This document shows positions 7,461-14,526 of a stretch of 28,895 nt of DNA, in pieces. The DNA comes from Bordetella parapertussis (GTDB lineage Bacteria > Pseudomonadota > Gammaproteobacteria > Burkholderiales > Burkholderiaceae_B), in NCBI GenBank assembly GCA_945883615.1, contig CAMCYB010000022.1, positions 1 to 28,895 of the forward strand, read 5' to 3'. A model generated the notes under the pieces. The model saw only the letters and a list, made by a program, of their open reading frames with translations, was not told the origin of the DNA and ran no database searches. Position 1 is the stretch's first letter. Each line of letters opens with the position of its first letter. The translations under genes were made by a program, and so were the position numbers.

Positions 7461-8774
7461 TTAGTAGCCCGTCGCGATTAAATCAGACGTCAAGTCAGGG
7501 TGACGAAATGCCAAGCAACTGTTACTACCCCCAAACCCCAATGAGTTTGAAAGTGCCATGTGAATCGGCTTAATAAGTGGCACATCACGAATGATGTTGA
7601 CATCGCAGTCAGGGTCAAGTTGTTGTAAGTTAGCATTAGGGGGCATTGTGCCCTCGTAAATGGCCAACGCGCAGACGGCAGCCTCAACGGCGCCCGCCGC
7701 GGCAATAAGATGGCCCATAACACTTTTAGTAGAGCTGACCGCTAGGTGCGGTGCAAGATCACCAAACACAGCATTGACTGCCGCACATTCACTGCGGTCA
7801 TTCATAGGTGTAGACGTGCCGTGGGCATTCAAATAATTGAAATCAGCAGGGGTTGCACCTGAATCTTTAATGGCGCGCCGCATCGCTTGGATGGGGCCGT
7901 CACCCGAAGGGTGCGAATCAGTAATACGATAAGAAGACAACGAGTTACCGTCACCTGCCAACTCAGCATAAATGCGCGCACCGCGATTCACAGCGGTTTG
8001 CCAATCTTCTAAAACTAAAAAGCCTGCACCCTCACCCAGCACAAACCCATTTCGCGTGGCGTCAAAGGGGCGGCTCGCTCGTTGTGGATTGTCGTTATCG
8101 GGTGATACCGCAGACAACAAGCAAAACCCTGATAAGCCTACTGGCGAAATCATTGAATCAAAACCACCGGTGAGAACGCGATCAGCCAAACCACGGCGAA
8201 TCAACCGCATAGCGGTACCCACTGCTTGACCGCCTGATGCGCACGCCGTATGGACCGTTGAGGCATAGCCTCTCATACCAAAACGTCTTAATAACAATGC
8301 CGCCCCAGCCGTCGATAAACTGCGGCTAAACGCCATCACATCTTTAGCTACCGGCACATCAACTAATTGTTTAGGGTTCATTTCACCATCACGCGCGGCG
8401 CCTGCTTGAACCTGGGCAATTTCTTCGTGCGCAACCGTCATCATGCCCGCCCCAACTGAGCAAGCCCAACGGTCTGCATCGGCATGCGTTGGGCGTATAC
8501 CCGCATCAGCCATGGCCTGATCAGCGGCTGCGATTGCAAAACGATGCGCGCGACTGGCATATTTCATCAGTTTACGATCGTCAATTTCAGGTAAGTCTTG
8601 AACGTTGGGCACCTCAGCTGCGATGCGGGTAGAAAACCCCGATGCATCAAACAAGCTAATAGGGCCCGCACAACTTTGAGCAGACTTTAAGCGTGCCCAA
8701 GTCGTTGCGACATCAAGCCCTGCAGGCGTGACTAAACCAATACCGGTGATGGCAACGCGACGTTGGCTACTCAT
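7461..8774 (-). CDS. Beta-ketoacyl-ACP synthase, FabF type (catalytically complete)
   Basis: This enzyme condenses malonyl-ACP with an acyl chain, extending it by two carbons. The 437-residue protein has the full Cys-His-His triad with the conserved Lys: C178 in VHTACASGG, H318 in NAHGTSTP, and K350 and H355 in SSTKSVMGHLIAAAGA. The C-terminal NSLGFGGSNSCLAF motif is normal for FabF. Its start overlaps the dehydratase stop by four bases (ATGA), and the Cys-less KS-like gene follows one base after its stop, so the two KS proteins are probably made together and dimerise. It lies apart from any fabD or fabH, so it is probably a second KS for this cluster and not the housekeeping FabF; the housekeeping genes are outside the window. 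Confidence 0.93.
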   Translation of the reverse strand: MSSQRRVAITGIGLVTPAGLDVATTWARLKSAQSCAGPISLFDASGFSTRIAAEVPNVQDLPEIDDRKLMKYASRAHRFAIAAADQAMADAGIRPTHADADRWACSVGAGMMTVAHEEIAQVQAGAARDGEMNPKQLVDVPVAKDVMAFSRSLSTAGAALLLRRFGMRGYASTVHTACASGGQAVGTAMRLIRRGLADRVLTGGFDSMISPVGLSGFCLLSAVSPDNDNPQRASRPFDATRNGFVLGEGAGFLVLEDWQTAVNRGARIYAELAGDGNSLSSYRITDSHPSGDGPIQAMRRAIKDSGATPADFNYLNAHGTSTPMNDRSECAAVNAVFGDLAPHLAVSSTKSVMGHLIAAAGAVEAAVCALAIYEGTMPPNANLQQLDPDCDVNIIRDVPLIKPIHMALSNSLGFGGSNSCLAFRHPDLTSDLIATGY

Positions 8775-9628
8775 AAGTCACTCTCTAAAGATGTTGAAGA
8801 AAAATACAGACGTGCACCTGCAATTGTTTTACCCGCATTGCGGGCGCTCACTTTGACGCACCACGTACCGGGTTCGTCAACAATCGCTTCAGGTGCTTGA
8901 ACAAATAAAACTAAAGTTGTACCTGGTGCGGTGAAGGCGCGCACTTTGACATGGGTGATTCGAATAGCACTTAATTGACTACCGACTACATTTTCTGCGA
9001 AAGGCAATGCAACGCGCAATAACGCATCAAGCAGTAACGTAGCGGGAAAGACCGGACGTGATGGGAAGTGATCGTCAAAAAATGCAGCCTGTTCGGGTAC
9101 GCAAAGCTCAACCTCAAACCCTTGATCAACCAAAAGGGGTCTAAATATGGGCTGTGGCACGCCTACAAAAGCACCCGGGGCACGACCCGTTGTTGTCAGA
9201 CAAGCAAAATCAGCGCGCAAACGTTCTGGGTCATCAAACTCTTTAATATCAAGCATTGACCCTAACGTATCAAGCAGCTCAAGTACGATTTGTTGGTTAA
9301 TGCGTGCACGCCCGCGATAAACAATAGATTGCTCATCGCAAGACTCAATATCAACTTCAAGTTCAAGCGTATCGCCAGGTTGAGGTGTTTTAAAGATGCG
9401 GGTATCGCCTGCCAAGGCGGCGACAGGGCGAAACTTAAAATCAACGTGTGACATGGCAACCCATGCTGCAAGCTGACCGATAGCCTCAGCGACCAGACTA
9501 ACTGGGAAGTCACTCACATGAGTTGAAATGGTAAAACGACCCGTCACGCGACGAAGGCCATCAATTTCAATGATGCGGTCTACAAACGAGAATGCTGCAA
9601 ACCGCCCACTATTTTCCTGCTCAGACAT
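8771..9628 (-). CDS. Double-hotdog 3-hydroxyacyl-ACP dehydratase (FabZ/FabA-like)
   Basis: This is a 285-residue protein with two hotdog domains in tandem. Residues about 10-130 hold a FabZ-like segment ending DFPVSLVAEAIGQLAAW, which keeps the catalytic-type Glu (E48) but has no His at the usual place. Residues about 160-285 hold DDHFPSRPVFPATLLLDALL, with the canonical His (H187) and an Asp (D201) where FabZ has Glu and FabA has Asp. In FabZ and FabA the His and the acid of one site come from two partners, so H187 and E48 could form a single working site. The start ATG 9628 lies two bases after the ACP stop; a longer open frame to 9676 would overlap the ACP gene. It should dehydrate the 3-hydroxyacyl intermediate of the cluster. 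Confidence 0.85.
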   Translation of the reverse strand: MSEQENSGRFAAFSFVDRIIEIDGLRRVTGRFTISTHVSDFPVSLVAEAIGQLAAWVAMSHVDFKFRPVAALAGDTRIFKTPQPGDTLELEVDIESCDEQSIVYRGRARINQQIVLELLDTLGSMLDIKEFDDPERLRADFACLTTTGRAPGAFVGVPQPIFRPLLVDQGFEVELCVPEQAAFFDDHFPSRPVFPATLLLDALLRVALPFAENVVGSQLSAIRITHVKVRAFTAPGTTLVLFVQAPEAIVDEPGTWCVKVSARNAGKTIAGARLYFSSTSLESDL

Positions 9629-9630
9629 CA

Positions 9631-10056
9631 CTATGCTGAGGGCGTAGCACGCTGAGCAGTGATAATAATTTTGCAAAACGTCTCGGGCGTGTAGAGACGG
9701 GCAATTTGGTCAACACGCATCGGATTTGAAAAGCGTTCTGCAGGAATTTCAGCTAAGTATTCACGCAGGCGCTCTAAACCTTTATCAGTCAATATGCCAT
9801 TTTGCTCGAACTCTTCAACGGGCATCTCGCCACGCACATCTTCAATAATTTTGCCGCGCGGCACTTTGACTTTGAAGGCACGCTCAAGACGAAACACCAT
9901 GTCTAAAAAATCGATCGATTCTGCGTCGAGACCTTCGATGAGTGACACATCTAGTTTGATATCATCTTCATCGCAACCTAAGGCGTCAGCCATGGTTTTT
10001 TGAACGGTGGGAAAAACCACCATAATGTCTTCTTTTGTGATGACTTGGTCAGCCAT
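9631..10056 (-). CDS. Specialised acyl carrier protein with C-terminal extension (AcpXL-like)
   Basis: This is a 141-residue carrier protein. The phosphopantetheine attachment site is S47 in LDAESIDFLDMVFRLE, followed by FKVKVPRGK. This replaces the DSLD motif of housekeeping ACP with ESID and resembles rhizobial AcpXL, which reads DSLDFLDIVF and then IKIP. About 50 residues beyond the normal ACP end continue with RFSNPMRVDQIARLYTPETF, which is unusual. ATG 10056 is chosen because CGGAG lies nine bases upstream; the open frame reaches a TTG at 10083. It is the first gene of the five-gene block that contains the dehydratase, both KS genes and the acyltransferase. It probably carries the growing chain made by this cluster. 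Confidence 0.9.
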   Translation of the reverse strand: MADQVITKEDIMVVFPTVQKTMADALGCDEDDIKLDVSLIEGLDAESIDFLDMVFRLERAFKVKVPRGKIIEDVRGEMPVEEFEQNGILTDKGLERLREYLAEIPAERFSNPMRVDQIARLYTPETFCKIIITAQRATPSA

Positions 10057-10124
10057 TAAGTATTGCTCCGAAAAAAAATACAAGTTCAGCCGTTATAAAC
10101 AGTACTGATAACGATTGCCTATTA

Positions 10125-10146
10125 CGACACAACAACGACACAACAA
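10125..10146 (-). repeat. Two tandem 11-base direct repeats upstream of the ACP gene
   Basis: CGACACAACAA occurs twice head to tail in the 208-base gap between the FabG-like gene and the ACP start. Read on the coding strand this is TTGTTGTGTCG repeated, about 70-90 bases before the ACP ATG. The spacing of about one helical turn would suit a dimeric regulator. No regulator gene is adjacent, so this is only a candidate operator. The rest of the gap holds a TATAAC-like box at about 10093-10098 and small imperfect hairpins (AGGGGC/GCCCCT at 10184-10212) with no T run. Confidence 0.45.
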
Positions 10147-10264
10147 TTTGCAGACTACTTTTAGCCCTCTATTCTACCTCAGCAGGGGCGTATAAGTACG
10201 CAGTGAGCCCCTAAAGGCTTCGATGTGCGAAGACAACAGGGGTAAAACTAAGTAACTAAAAAAA

Positions 10265-11023
10265 TCAAGCCATCTTAAAACCACCATCAACATATATGAT
10301 TTGACCCGTTATATAGGTTGAGAGATCAGAAGCCAAGAAAACAACAGCATGAGCAACCTCTTGGGCTTGACCATAACGCTTCAGCAAAATACGTGATTTC
10401 ACCTCATCGTCTGCCAAATCTCTAACTTGTTGCGACATCTCGGTTTCTATGACGCCCGGCGCCACAGCATTAACCAAAATGCGACGTGATGCCAACTCAA
10501 CTGCTAAGGCGCGAGTCAAAGCATCAACTGCGCCCTTACTGGCCGCATAGTTGGCTTGCCCTCGCCCACCCTTGGCACCCGCAACTGAAGAAAGATTAAT
10601 AATACGACCCGAACGCTGAGACATCATATAAGGAATAACTGGGCGCACCGTGTTAAAAACACCACCTAAATTGGTTTGCAAGACAGATGAAATGTCATCA
10701 TCTTCCATGATGGCCACTAGATTGTCGCGCACAATGCCTGCATTGTTAACCAATATGTCAATGCGCTCGCAACGGTCAGCAACCTCTTGAACAGCGCTCG
10801 CACAGGCAGATGAATCGGTTACATCAACCTGCATGGCATGAGCCTGCCCGCCAAAAGCTTCGCACGCTTGCACCACTGCTTGAGCTGCCTCAACGTTACC
10901 TTTAAAGAAAAAATTTACCACCACGCCTTCGCGCGCTAACGTTTCAACAATAGCGCGGCCAATACCACGCGCACCACCTGTCACAATGGCAACCTTACCA
11001 GACAGACCCGTTTCTAAAGACAT
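10265..11023 (-). CDS. 3-oxoacyl-ACP reductase, FabG-type SDR
   Basis: This is an NADPH-dependent short-chain dehydrogenase of 252 residues that would reduce 3-oxoacyl-ACP to 3-hydroxyacyl-ACP. It has TGGARGIG at residues 15-22 for cofactor binding, NNAG at 93-96, the catalytic Ser in NLSSVAG (about 145), and Tyr159 with Lys163 in NYAASKG, the standard YxxxK spacing. The C-terminal YITGQIIYVDGGF is typical of FabG. GGGG lies eight bases before the ATG. The gene starts five bases after the stop of the FabL-like gene, so the two are one transcription unit. In this cluster it supplies the first reduction of each elongation round. Housekeeping FabG is probably encoded elsewhere. Confidence 0.9.
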   Translation of the reverse strand: MSLETGLSGKVAIVTGGARGIGRAIVETLAREGVVVNFFFKGNVEAAQAVVQACEAFGGQAHAMQVDVTDSSACASAVQEVADRCERIDILVNNAGIVRDNLVAIMEDDDISSVLQTNLGGVFNTVRPVIPYMMSQRSGRIINLSSVAGAKGGRGQANYAASKGAVDALTRALAVELASRRILVNAVAPGVIETEMSQQVRDLADDEVKSRILLKRYGQAQEVAHAVVFLASDLSTYITGQIIYVDGGFKMA

Positions 11024-11028
11024 AACAA

Positions 11029-11784
11029 TTACCCCGAAATTGCAAAACCACCATCAACAATGAGAGTATGACCGTTTACCCAGTTGGCCTCGGGCAAACA
11101 GAGCAAATACACCGCATCAGCCACATCTTCAGGCGTTAAACTCGGGCCTACAGGCGTGCGGGCTGCAAACTCAGCCAAAACTTGATCTCGATTGGGAAAG
11201 TGACTTAACGCGTCAGTATCGACCACACCCGCTGAAACGGTATTGACCCTGATGCCACGTGGGCCGAGTTCTTGTGCCAAGGTTCGAACCAACGATTCAA
11301 GGGCGGCCTTTGAGGCACCGATAAAACCATAATGGGGCATGGCACGCTGCGCACCTAAACTTGATAACGCCACAATACGGCCACCGTTTGTCATCAACGG
11401 TGCAGCGTGTTGAGCCAATAAATTAATTGCAAAGGCATTGGTTTCAAGGCACCAGCGAAAGTGCTTCAGCGTCATATCCATTGCGGGCTTTAAAACACCT
11501 GAGGCCGCATTACTCACCACAATGTCTAAACGATCAAAGTCTTTTTTTATCGTGTCAAACATTTCAGCGACACTGTCGGGTACCCCAACGCTGCACTGAA
11601 TAGGTATGGCGCGACGCCCCATGGCGTGCAATTGCAGGCAAAGCGACTCGGCTTCCTCGTGGCTGTTGTAATAGTTTACGATGATGTCGCAACCCGCAGC
11701 CCCCAATTTAAGGGCACTGGCACGCCCAATGCCACGCGCTGCGCCAGTGACTAATGCGACCTTTCCTGAAAGAGTGAGATTCAT
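11029..11784 (-). CDS. FabL-type enoyl-ACP reductase (SDR family)
   Basis: This is a 251-residue SDR that resembles Bacillus FabL more than FabG. It has TGAARGIG at 13-20, then NAASGVLKP at about 92-100 where FabL has NAASGVLRP, SSLG at 141-144, and an active-site spacing of Tyr152-x6-Lys159 (HYGFIGASKAALES). The Y-x6-K spacing marks enoyl reductases such as FabL and FabI; ketoreductases have Y-x3-K. Near the end, DTDALSHFPNRD closely matches the FabL phrase DTDALKHFPNRE. The likely reaction is NADPH-dependent reduction of trans-2-enoyl-ACP, which completes the elongation cycle. It is first in the gene block and has its own upstream gap of 117 bases, shared divergently with queC. These family comparisons are from memory. 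Confidence 0.8.
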   Translation of the reverse strand: MNLTLSGKVALVTGAARGIGRASALKLGAAGCDIIVNYYNSHEEAESLCLQLHAMGRRAIPIQCSVGVPDSVAEMFDTIKKDFDRLDIVVSNAASGVLKPAMDMTLKHFRWCLETNAFAINLLAQHAAPLMTNGGRIVALSSLGAQRAMPHYGFIGASKAALESLVRTLAQELGPRGIRVNTVSAGVVDTDALSHFPNRDQVLAEFAARTPVGPSLTPEDVADAVYLLCLPEANWVNGHTLIVDGGFAISG

Positions 11785-11901
11785 TTAAACAATTAACCTT
11801 TCTAATATTAATTTTGCTCAGTTTACTGTTTTAGTCACCACTCGGTAAATGCTCAGGGTAAATACCCGATAATAGAGGGTAGATCAATTAAGGGGTTTTT
11901 C

Positions 11902-12591
11902 TTGAAAAAAGCAGTTTGTTTACTCAGCGGTGGCCTTGATTCAACAACGGCGCTGGTCATAGCACAAGAACAAGGTTTTGAAGTTTACGCACTCAGCTTC
12001 AGTTACGGCCAACGCCACACCGTTGAGCTTGAAAAGGCGCAACAGTTCGCACTTGAACGCAAGGTCGCGCGCCACATCACACTTGACATTGATTTACGTC
12101 AGTTTGGCGGTTCAGCCTTAACCGCAGATATCGCCGTACCCAAATCAAACCGTTTGGCTGATATTGAGCAAGGCATTCCTATCACCTATGTGCCCGCTCG
12201 CAACACGATCTTTTTAAGTTTTGCTTTGGGTTGGGCTGAAACACTGGGCGCACAAGACCTCTTTATTGGCGTCAATGCACTTGACTACAGCGGTTACCCT
12301 GATTGTCGCCCCGAGTTTTTAGACGCTTTTGAACGCTTAGCCAATTTAGCAACAAAGGCTGGGGTAGAAGGCACCCAACAGCTCAACATTCATGCCCCAC
12401 TTTTACACATGAGCAAGGCCGACATTGTGCTTAAAGGCACCGCTCTTGGTATTGACTTTGGTGAAACCAGTAGTTGCTACGACCCCGCTCTCAACGGTGC
12501 GCCCTGCGGTCATTGCGACGCGTGCTTATTGCGCGCAAAAGGGTTTGCTCAAGCCGGCTTGCCTGACCCCTTACTCATTAAATTCGCTTAA
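11902..12591 (+). CDS. queC: 7-cyano-7-deazaguanine (preQ0) synthase QueC
   Basis: This enzyme converts 7-carboxy-7-deazaguanine to preQ0 using ATP and ammonia, a step towards queuosine in tRNA. It is a 229-residue PP-loop protein: SGGLDSTT at residues 9-16 binds [11 protein letters not shown] follows, and four zinc-binding cysteines lie at C192, C202, C205 and C208. The start is TTG at 11902, giving [17 protein letters not shown] lies six bases upstream. It heads a three-gene unit with the QueD-like protein and queE. I saw no preQ1 riboswitch in the 117 bases before it. Confidence 0.95.
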   Translation: MKKAVCLLSGGLDSTTALVIAQEQGFEVYALSFSYGQRHTVELEKAQQFALERKVARHITLDIDLRQFGGSALTADIAVPKSNRLADIEQGIPITYVPARNTIFLSFALGWAETLGAQDLFIGVNALDYSGYPDCRPEFLDAFERLANLATKAGVEGTQQLNIHAPLLHMSKADIVLKGTALGIDFGETSSCYDPALNGAPCGHCDACLLRAKGFAQAGLPDPLLIKFA

Positions 12592-12594
12592 CTC

Positions 12595-13824
12595 ATGATT
12601 TCCCCAAAAAAAACGCATATTTTTCAAGCTAACACCGTACCGCGCGTCACTGAACAAATCGATGCCAGCCACAATACGCCTCACACAAGCGATACCATGC
12701 AGGCTAATGAAGCGCCGCACAGCCATTTGGCGATAAATGACCTACTCTATGTTGCCGCTTCAGGGTTTGAATCAGCTTGTCAAGTCAACTGTTTACCCGC
12801 CGGCCATCGTGCGGCACGTTTACATGGCCACAGCTTTATGAGTGAAGTCAGAGCCCGCTTACCAAAAGGTTGGGCACCCTTTGCTGGGGCTGAAATCGGT
12901 CATCTGCACGACGCGTTGTCAAAACAAACTGCTGCACTTGATTATCAATATATTAATGATGTCATCGCCCTACCCACAGATGAAAACATCGCGCGCTGGC
13001 TCAGAAAACAGCTTGAGGTGCCCGGTATTGAAACAGTTGGTGTACAAAGCACAGCCTTTTCTGGCGTTGACCTTGATCATCAAGATCATGCTCACTTGTG
13101 GCGTAAGTATATTTTTCAAGCGGCGCATCAATTACCCAACGTAAGCCCCGGTCATAAATGCGGTCGTATGCACGGCCACGGTTTTGAAGTGATTTTGCAT
13201 GCTGATCAAGACATGGGTTCGCGTGACTTTTCAATTGATTACGACGCCATTAATGCGCTGTGGGCGCCCTTACATGCACAACTGCACTTAGCTTGTTTGA
13301 ATGACATTGAAGGTCTTGAAAACCCAACCAGCGAACACTTATCTGCCTGGATATGGGCTCGCCTTAAACCCCAACTACCCGAATTGTCTTGGGTCACTGT
13401 TTATGAAACGGGTAGCTGCGGTGCACACTTTGATGGGTCTCATTACCGCATCTGGAAAGAACTCACCCTTGATAGCGCTGTTCAGCTTAAACGAGCCCCG
13501 CAGGGCGACCCTCGGCGCCGCATACATGGCCATACTTTTACACTGCGCCTTCACTTGCATGCACCACTTGACCGCGTGCAAGGCTGGACGGTTGATTTTG
13601 GTGACGTCAAAACAATTTTTGATCCAATTTTCAAATCGCTTGACCACCAACCTTTACATGACATTATGGGTGATCAAGATACCGACACAGCCAGTGTTGC
13701 ACGCTACATTCGAACCCTTGCCCAACCACTTATTCCTGAAATTGATCGCATTGATTTAAACGAGACCCGCGGTTGTGGTGTGATATTGCATTGGGGCGCG
13801 TTAGGCCCAGCCTTGCCGGTTTAA
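12595..13824 (+). CDS. queD: Three-domain QueD-like 6-carboxytetrahydropterin synthase
   Basis: The family converts 7,8-dihydroneopterin triphosphate to 6-carboxy-5,6,7,8-tetrahydropterin, the first step unique to 7-deazaguanine synthesis. Normal QueD has about 120 residues; this has 409 and contains three PTPS-like units. Unit 1 (about 48-170) has HGH at 77-79 but A73 for the catalytic Cys, Y117 for the catalytic His and Q151 for Glu, so it looks inactive. Unit 2 (about 172-288) has the zinc ligands H178, H193 and H195, C189 and E271, but H231-L232 in place of the Asp-His pair. Unit 3 (about 290-400) has HGH at 311-313, D350-H351 and E390, but lacks the first zinc His and the Cys. Units 2 and 3 together supply a full set. 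The ATG is three bases after the queC stop, with a weak ribosome site, so coupling is likely. Confidence 0.85.
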   Translation: MISPKKTHIFQANTVPRVTEQIDASHNTPHTSDTMQANEAPHSHLAINDLLYVAASGFESACQVNCLPAGHRAARLHGHSFMSEVRARLPKGWAPFAGAEIGHLHDALSKQTAALDYQYINDVIALPTDENIARWLRKQLEVPGIETVGVQSTAFSGVDLDHQDHAHLWRKYIFQAAHQLPNVSPGHKCGRMHGHGFEVILHADQDMGSRDFSIDYDAINALWAPLHAQLHLACLNDIEGLENPTSEHLSAWIWARLKPQLPELSWVTVYETGSCGAHFDGSHYRIWKELTLDSAVQLKRAPQGDPRRRIHGHTFTLRLHLHAPLDRVQGWTVDFGDVKTIFDPIFKSLDHQPLHDIMGDQDTDTASVARYIRTLAQPLIPEIDRIDLNETRGCGVILHWGALGPALPV

Positions 13825-13837
13825 GACGAGATAAACA

Positions 13838-14470
13838 ATGACCTATAGCGTTAAAGAATTGTTCTACACCCTTCAGGGGGAAGGCGGTCAAGCGGGCCAT
13901 GCCGCCGTATTTTTACGCTTTGCGGGGTGCAACCTGTGGTCTGGGCTTGAGCGAGACCGCCAACAAGCAGTATGCCAATTTTGTGACACTGATTTTGTGG
14001 GTACTGATGGTTTAAATGGCGGAAAATTTAAAGAGGCTCGATCTTTAGCGCAAGCCGTCGCTGAACAATGGCCCTGTGAGGCAAACCATAAACTGGTGGT
14101 CTGCACGGGTGGAGAACCGCTATTGCAACTTGACACCTCGCTCATTGAGGCCTTGCATGATCAAGGGTTTCGAATTGCCGTTGAAACCAATGGCACCTTG
14201 GCAGCCCCAGAAAGTATAGATTGGGTATGCGTGAGCCCCAAAGCAAATGCGCCGTTGGTTCAGCGATGCGGGCAAGAATTAAAACTGGTCTTTCCGCAAA
14301 TATTGGCTAAACCAGAACAATTTGCCGATTTAGACTTTGACCATTTTTTTCTACAACCGATGGACGGCCCCGACCAAGCCCGCAACACCCAAAAAACAAT
14401 TGACTATTGCTTGCAACATCCAAAATGGCGCCTCAGCTTGCAAACACACAAGCTTCTGGGCATTCCTTAA
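13838..14470 (+). CDS. queE: 7-carboxy-7-deazaguanine synthase QueE (radical SAM)
   Basis: This radical SAM enzyme contracts 6-carboxytetrahydropterin to 7-carboxy-7-deazaguanine. The 210-residue protein begins with KELFYTLQGEGGQAG, the usual QueE opening. It has cluster cysteines at C31, C46 and C49 in the expanded C-x14-C-x2-C pattern found in one QueE group, in place of the classical C-x3-C-x2-C. TGGEPLL (SAM binding) is near residue 90 and VETNGT near 116. It starts 13 bases after the QueD-like stop. It ends at GIP, slightly earlier than some homologues but complete. The order queC-queD-queE gives the route from dihydroneopterin triphosphate to preQ0. Confidence 0.94.
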   Translation: MTYSVKELFYTLQGEGGQAGHAAVFLRFAGCNLWSGLERDRQQAVCQFCDTDFVGTDGLNGGKFKEARSLAQAVAEQWPCEANHKLVVCTGGEPLLQLDTSLIEALHDQGFRIAVETNGTLAAPESIDWVCVSPKANAPLVQRCGQELKLVFPQILAKPEQFADLDFDHFFLQPMDGPDQARNTQKTIDYCLQHPKWRLSLQTHKLLGIP

Positions 14471-14488
14471 GTTAGCCCTTTGTGTTTG
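14441..14488. other. Inverted repeat across the queE stop, possible 3' structure
   Basis: CAAACACA at 14441-14448 pairs with TGTGTTTG at 14481-14488, and inside it GGGC (14458-14461) pairs with GCCC (14475-14478). It sits at the end of queE in the convergent gap with the gamma-glutamyltransferase gene. No T run follows directly on either strand, so it is at best a weak terminator or a processing or stability element. Confidence 0.3.
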
Positions 14489-14526
14489 CCAGTAACGTCT
14501 GACTCGTACATAAAAAAAATATAAAA

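Noticed and set aside
5034..11784. Reading the cluster as an aryl polyene or polyketide pigment locus
   Set aside because: KS/KS-beta, ACP and an acyltransferase would fit, but the FabL-type enoyl reductase points to saturated chains, and no ammonia lyase, aromatic CoA/ACP ligase, glycosyltransferase or MMPL exporter is present.
11785..11901. Possible preQ1 riboswitch before queC
   Set aside because: There is a small GGGT/ACCC hairpin, but I could not find the conserved preQ1 aptamer pattern or an A-rich tail with pairing to the loop.
13301..13759. A 152-residue open frame on the plus strand inside the QueD-like gene
   Set aside because: It lies in another frame of a gene with clear PTPS motifs, has no ribosome site and encodes no recognisable domain; it is a shadow of the real frame.
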